Shown here: positions 13,789 through 15,970 of the stretch, piece by piece
How the letters are laid out: every line of letters begins with the position of its first letter
How positions within the stretch are numbered: the stretch's first letter is position 1
Assembly: GCA_964408795.1 (NCBI GenBank)
Contig: CAYPAW010000078.1
Location: 1-15,970 of the forward strand
DNA length: 15,970 nt
DNA from: JABMQB01 sp964408795
GTDB taxonomy: Bacteria > Bacteroidota > Bacteroidia > Bacteroidales > Prolixibacteraceae
Reading direction: 5' to 3'
Made by a program: the position numbers and the translations under genes
The notes under the pieces: generated by a model
Told to the model about the DNA's origin: nothing
The model's input: only the letters and a program-made list of their open reading frames with translations
Databases searched by the model: none

Positions 13789-15570
13789 ATGAACCTTAAT
13801 AATAAAAAAATGGTCAAAGGAAGTGCATTTATGGTCTACGACCTGGAACCCAGGGATATTTTTATTCCGGAGGAGTTCAGTGAGGAACAATGGATGATTG
13901 CAGAAACCTGCAGGGACTTTTTGGAAACGGAAGTGATGCCAAACCTAAACAGAATTGATACCCAGGAGGAGGGACTGGTTAGAAGTTTGCTGGACAAAGC
14001 GGGAGAACTGGGTCTTTTGGGGATCTCCATTCCGGAAACGTACGATGGGTTTGGCCAGTCGTTTTTAACTTCCATGCTGGTAGGGGAGGTCATGGGGACA
14101 GCTTATTCATTTGCTGTAGCCTACTCATGTCATACCGGGATCGGATCACTTCCCATTTTATATTTCGGGAATGAGGAACAAAAACAAAAATATCTTCCAA
14201 AGCTGGCAACCGGAGAGTGGATCGGAGCTTACTGCTTAACAGAACCCGGAGCAGGCTCAGATGCCAATTCCGGAAAAACAAAAGCTACCTTAACGGAAGA
14301 TGGCAAATACTATATCCTGAACGGACAAAAGATGTGGATTACCAATACCGGATTTGCCGATGTTTTTACCGTTTTTGCGAAAATTGATAACGACCGGGTA
14401 TTGAGTGCTTTTATCGTTGAAAAGGATTTTCCTGGCTTAACGTTTAATCCTGAAGAGAAGAAAATGGGAATTAAAGGTTCTTCAACCCGGCAGATATTTT
14501 TTGAGAATTGCAAGGTGCCGGTTGAGAATTTGCTCTGGGACCGTGGCAAGGGATTCCGGATCGCACTTGATATTCTTCACATGGGGCGGATTAAACTGGG
14601 TGGCAATGTGATTGGTTCTGCAAAAAAAGCCATTGACCAGTCTATACAGTATGCCAATGAAAGAAAACAATTTGGATCGTTGATATCTTCCTTCGGAGCA
14701 ATTAAACACAAGCTGGCAGAGCAGGTCATTAAGGTTTTTACCACCGAATCGGCGGTATACCGCACCAGCAAAAATATCGATGAATTTGTGGAAGCTTCAG
14801 CCGATACGCTATCCCCTGAGGAAGCAATCATCAAGGCGTTTGAAGAATTTTCTGCAGAGGCAGCTATTCTGAAAGTATATGGTTCCGAAGCACTCGATTA
14901 TATTGTTGACGAAGGGGTGCAAATTCACGGAGGAATGGGGTACTCTTCGGAAATGCCTATAGAACGTGGGTATCGTGATTCAAGGATCAACCGTATTTTT
15001 GAGGGAACCAATGAAATCAACCGGTTGATCATCGTGGATGCCCTTATGAAACGCGGAGCAAAAAAAGAGGTGAATCTTTTCGAAGAGGCCGAAAAGGTAT
15101 GGAATCAACTGCCTACACTGAAAGAAGGAAGCAAAAGACCGGATGGGTATTATGAAAACAAAAAAGAAGCCGTTGGAAATTTTAAGAAAGCCGGGTTGCT
15201 TCTGATAAAAGCCATTTCCGATGCTCTAGGTCGCAGGATGGTTTATGAACAAGAGATCCTGAACAATCTCTCCAACATCATAATGGGAATCTATACTACC
15301 GAATCGGCTCTTCTGCGGGTTCATAAGAAAGAGAATATGGGTCACGACGTGGCTCTATACAAAGATATCCTGGATGTATTTATTTATGATACCGCAGCGT
15401 CGATTTATAAGGAAGGGATGGATGCAGTGAATTCTTTTGCCGAAGGAGAAAGTCGTTCCTTCATGGCAAAAGGGTTGCACTATTTTACCTGTGTGGATCC
15501 GGTAAATGTGAAGGATGCACGACGCAGAATAGCAGATAAGCTGATTGAAGAGAACCGGTATTGTTTTTAA
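13789..15570 (+). CDS. Acyl-CoA dehydrogenase, long form
   Basis: This FAD enzyme (593 aa) oxidises acyl-CoA to trans-2-enoyl-CoA and passes the electrons to EtfAB. The core (about 28-420) shows GAYCLTEPGAGSDANS (146-161), WITNTGFADVF (183-193), ERKQFGSLISSFGAIKHKLAE (291-311), QIHGGMGYSSEMPIERGYRDSRI (378-400) and RIFEGTNEINRL, in which E405 is the likely catalytic base, placed as in SCAD, MCAD and VLCAD. A C-terminal extension of about 170 residues makes it long like VLCAD/ACAD9, a form common in Bacteroidota. Substrate chain length cannot be read from the sequence. The ATG at 13789 is chosen; ATG at 13810 (residue 8) is possible because the family pattern begins near MVKGSAF. It is the last gene of the etf operon, 37 nt after the Fe-S gene. 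Confidence 0.93.
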   Translation: MNLNNKKMVKGSAFMVYDLEPRDIFIPEEFSEEQWMIAETCRDFLETEVMPNLNRIDTQEEGLVRSLLDKAGELGLLGISIPETYDGFGQSFLTSMLVGEVMGTAYSFAVAYSCHTGIGSLPILYFGNEEQKQKYLPKLATGEWIGAYCLTEPGAGSDANSGKTKATLTEDGKYYILNGQKMWITNTGFADVFTVFAKIDNDRVLSAFIVEKDFPGLTFNPEEKKMGIKGSSTRQIFFENCKVPVENLLWDRGKGFRIALDILHMGRIKLGGNVIGSAKKAIDQSIQYANERKQFGSLISSFGAIKHKLAEQVIKVFTTESAVYRTSKNIDEFVEASADTLSPEEAIIKAFEEFSAEAAILKVYGSEALDYIVDEGVQIHGGMGYSSEMPIERGYRDSRINRIFEGTNEINRLIIVDALMKRGAKKEVNLFEEAEKVWNQLPTLKEGSKRPDGYYENKKEAVGNFKKAGLLLIKAISDALGRRMVYEQEILNNLSNIIMGIYTTESALLRVHKKENMGHDVALYKDILDVFIYDTAASIYKEGMDAVNSFAEGESRSFMAKGLHYFTCVDPVNVKDARRRIADKLIEENRYCF

Positions 15571-15620
15571 GGGTGGTTGAAAAAGACCACAGCACCCTGC
15601 TGAAAGAGGAATCCCTGAAT

Positions 15621-15644
15621 TCTACCGCTCATTTTTGCGGTAGG
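15621..15644 (+). terminator. Hairpin after the acyl-CoA dehydrogenase gene
   Basis: CTACCGC (15622-15628) pairs perfectly with GCGGTAG (15637-15643) around an 8-nt TCATTTTT loop, and a T-G pair can extend the base. It lies 51 nt after the stop. It is GC-rich and stable, but only ATTGTG follows and there is no T tract, so it is an imperfect terminator. It is the best candidate for ending the etf operon before the rRNA promoter. Confidence 0.45.
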
Positions 15645-15725
15645 ATTGTGTAACCCTGTACGGTGTTCCTCGTAAATAGTATTCGGTATATTTTCCGGGT
15701 ATTCAGGTCGATGAATTCAGCCCTG

Positions 15726-15776
15726 AAAAAAAATAAGATGAACTATTTGTTGAATTGAAAAAAGTAGTTACCTTTG
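15726..15776 (+). promoter_or_regulatory. Strong rRNA-type promoter
   Basis: TTTG at 15746-15749 and TACCTTTG at 15769-15776 form an exact TTTG-N19-TAnnTTTG Bacteroidota promoter. The TACCTTTG form is, in my recollection, typical of strong rRNA promoters in this phylum. An A-rich stretch upstream, including eight A residues at 15726-15733, could serve as an UP-like element. Transcription should start near 15782. No protein gene follows before the window ends, and a boxA-like site lies about 90 nt downstream, so I read this as the promoter of an rRNA operon. Confidence 0.75.
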
Positions 15777-15808
15777 CCGACCCTTGATCAGAAAAATCAC
15801 AAGGTCGG
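15777..15808. repeat. Inverted repeat at the predicted rRNA start point
   Basis: CCGACC (15777-15782) plus TTG (15784-15786) pair with CAA (15800-15802) plus GGTCGG (15803-15808), with C15783 bulged. The predicted transcription start falls within the left arm, so most of the arm would not be in the RNA. A DNA-level role such as a protein-binding site is then more likely than an RNA hairpin. No binding protein can be named. Confidence 0.4.
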
Positions 15809-15873
15809 TTGAGGGAAATCAAAAAATAAAAAGCCTGTATATTATTTTGAGAACGCAGGTATTTTTGTAAAGA

Positions 15874-15883
15874 GTTCTTTGAA
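15874..15883 (+). promoter_or_regulatory. boxA-like antitermination element
   Basis: GTTCTTTGAA resembles the boxA element (E. coli TGCTCTTTAACA) bound as RNA by NusB-NusE(S10) to form antitermination complexes on rRNA operons. It sits roughly 90 nt after the predicted start of transcription, a suitable place. The match is partial but close to boxA as I recall it for this phylum. Confidence 0.6.
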
Positions 15884-15899
15884 TCAATACGAAAAAAGA

Positions 15900-15950
15900 G
15901 AAGCGAGGAAAAAGGAAGCTTAAGCGTAAACGAGGAAAACCGGAAGCGAG
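15900..15950 (+). repeat. Short direct repeats in the rRNA leader
   Basis: GAAGCGAG occurs at 15900-15907 and 15943-15950, and CGAGGAAAA occurs at 15904-15912 and 15931-15939. The surrounding DNA is purine-rich with few T or C residues. The copies sit between boxA and the expected 16S gene. Their role is unknown. They might be antitermination contacts, RNA processing elements or simple low-complexity sequence. Confidence 0.5.
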
Positions 15951-15970
15951 AGTCAGGAGAACATTAGAAT

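Larger units (their letters stand above)
15782..15970 (+). other. Leader of an rRNA operon, continuing past the window
   Basis: No open reading frame with coding character is visible here. From about 15884 the + strand becomes strongly purine-rich. The leader carries the boxA-like GTTCTTTGAA (15874-15883). Bacteroidota rRNA operons have this type of leader between the promoter and the 16S gene. The 16S start motif (AGAGTTTGATCCTGG) is not inside the window, so the 16S gene must begin beyond 15970. The call rests on the promoter plus boxA and not on any rRNA sequence. Confidence 0.65.

Noticed and set aside
15702..15727. TTCAGG/CCTGAA inverted repeat upstream of the rRNA promoter
   Set aside because: It has only 6 bp with a long loop and is followed by A residues, not T residues, so it is not a terminator on either strand.
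15860..15867. Second TAnnTTTG match (TATTTTTG) in the rRNA leader as a P2 promoter
   Set aside because: No TTTG lies at the proper distance upstream, and such AT-rich matches are common by chance.

Overview
The window comes from a member of the Bacteroidota, most likely the Bacteroidales/Marinilabiliales side of the phylum, though I cannot place it more finely. The evidence is: RpoB (1270 aa) and RpoC (1418 aa) closely resemble the Bacteroides proteins as I recall them; a DUF3467 gene directly follows rpoC; Shine-Dalgarno sites are absent; and two promoters match the phylum-specific form TTTG-N19-TAnnTTTG. Every gene I can support lies on the + strand.

Layout. 1-92 is a leader or intergenic stretch before rplJ. 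93-9607 is the ribosomal protein/RNA polymerase block: rplJ (L10), rplL (L7/L12), rpoB, rpoC and a small DUF3467 gene. Terminator-like hairpins sit between rplL and rpoB (1057-1107) and between rpoB and rpoC (4964-4993). They probably act as attenuators that set the ratio of ribosomal proteins to polymerase subunits. 9608-9846 is a 239-nt gap holding a hairpin and a strong promoter match. 9847-15570 is an electron-transfer operon: etfB, etfA, a membrane-bound heme/Fe-S oxidoreductase (HdrDE-like, putative ETF:menaquinone oxidoreductase) and a long acyl-CoA dehydrogenase. 15571-15970 has no gene. It holds a hairpin, a very good rRNA-type promoter (15746-15776) and a purine-rich leader with a boxA-like element. 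This looks like the start of an rRNA operon whose 16S gene lies just past the window end.

How the genes work together. The first block makes the ribosomal stalk and the catalytic core of RNA polymerase. The second block forms a short electron path from acyl-CoA through the dehydrogenase FAD, the EtfAB flavoprotein and the membrane Fe-S protein to menaquinone. The rRNA operon and rpoBC lie within about 7 kb of each other and point the same way.

I see no mobile element, CRISPR array, defence system or clearly novel multi-gene system. Most of the window is conserved housekeeping DNA. The points most worth a second look are the loss of all recognisable cysteine ligands from the first CCG domain of the Fe-S oxidoreductase, the two attenuator-like hairpins flanking rpoB, a hairpin that buries the rplJ start codon, and the repeat-bearing rRNA leader at the right edge.
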